From Candidatus Scatomonas pullistercoris (GTDB lineage Bacteria > Bacillota > Clostridia > Lachnospirales > Lachnospiraceae), in the NCBI GenBank assembly GCA_018713515.1, contig DVOO01000007.1, positions 1 to 58,980 on the forward strand: 58,980 nt of DNA, read 5' to 3'. Below, one piece after another: positions 58,980-58,980 of the stretch. Position 1 is the first letter of the stretch. Each line of letters starts with the position of its first letter. The position numbers and the translations under genes were made by a program. Under the pieces are notes generated by a model. It did no database searches. It saw only the letters and a list, made by a program, of their open reading frames with translations, and was not told where the DNA came from.

Positions 58980-58980
58980 A

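Noticed and set aside
1-58980. CRISPR array, rRNA or tRNA genes
   Set aside because: No regularly spaced repeats were seen, and no rRNA signature or tRNA T-loop/acceptor pattern was recognised when reading the intergenic stretches. A computed scan could still find a missed tRNA.

Overview
The window is chromosomal DNA from a fermentative anaerobic Firmicute, most likely a gut Lachnospiraceae-type Clostridium. The evidence is a pyruvate:ferredoxin oxidoreductase (nifJ), the [FeFe]-hydrogenase maturase hydF, luxS, an NAD malic enzyme, Firmicute-style AGGAGG ribosome binding sites, a CIRCE element and era-recO order. The first 3.7 kb is clearly AT-richer than the GC-richer remainder, as expected of acquired DNA.

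Layout. (1) 1-3772: mobile DNA. An IS3-like element end interrupts a tyrosine integrase whose C-terminus remains. An imperfect 37-bp direct repeat of the start of a tyrosine-phosphatase gene (427-463 and 3773-3809) brackets a cargo of three genes: a DUF1016/PD-(D/E)XK nuclease, a ParA-type ATPase and a SIR2-domain protein. This is the best candidate for an undescribed (probably defence) system. (2) 3773-20669: core genes: phosphatase, hydF, galE, luxS, trpS, a UPF0303 protein, an RluD-type pseudouridine synthase, a lactonase-fold protein, a lactate/malate dehydrogenase with a malic enzyme, a DUF362 ferredoxin-like protein, yqeY, an ABC-F ATPase and nifJ. (3) 20994-27215: glycerate kinase, then an ABC-2 exporter divergent from a two-component system. 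(4) 27236-35025: a complete urease cluster (ureABC, ureI, ureEFGD) on the minus strand, divergent from a P1B metal ATPase with CsoR-like operators. (5) 35084-41303: SseB-like protein, M16C peptidase, era, recO and an esterase. (6) 41635-47327: an AraC regulator, a URO-D-family protein and a sugar ABC importer. (7) 47451-50789: a broken GNAT gene, a CIRCE-controlled small heat-shock protein, a DUF2284 protein and an MFS/spermidine-synthase fusion. (8) 51082-58779: an AstE/AspA-like hydrolase fused to a methyltransferase, a paralogous methyltransferase, and a NikABCDE-type importer.

Nickel links several blocks by inference. Urease needs Ni, the P1B ATPase next to it looks metal regulated, and the last operon encodes a Nik-type uptake system preceded by two related methyltransferases that could make or modify a metal ligand. 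Energy metabolism centres on pyruvate (nifJ, malic enzyme, lactate/malate dehydrogenase) and hydrogen (hydF). No rRNA, CRISPR array or tRNA gene was recognised by eye.
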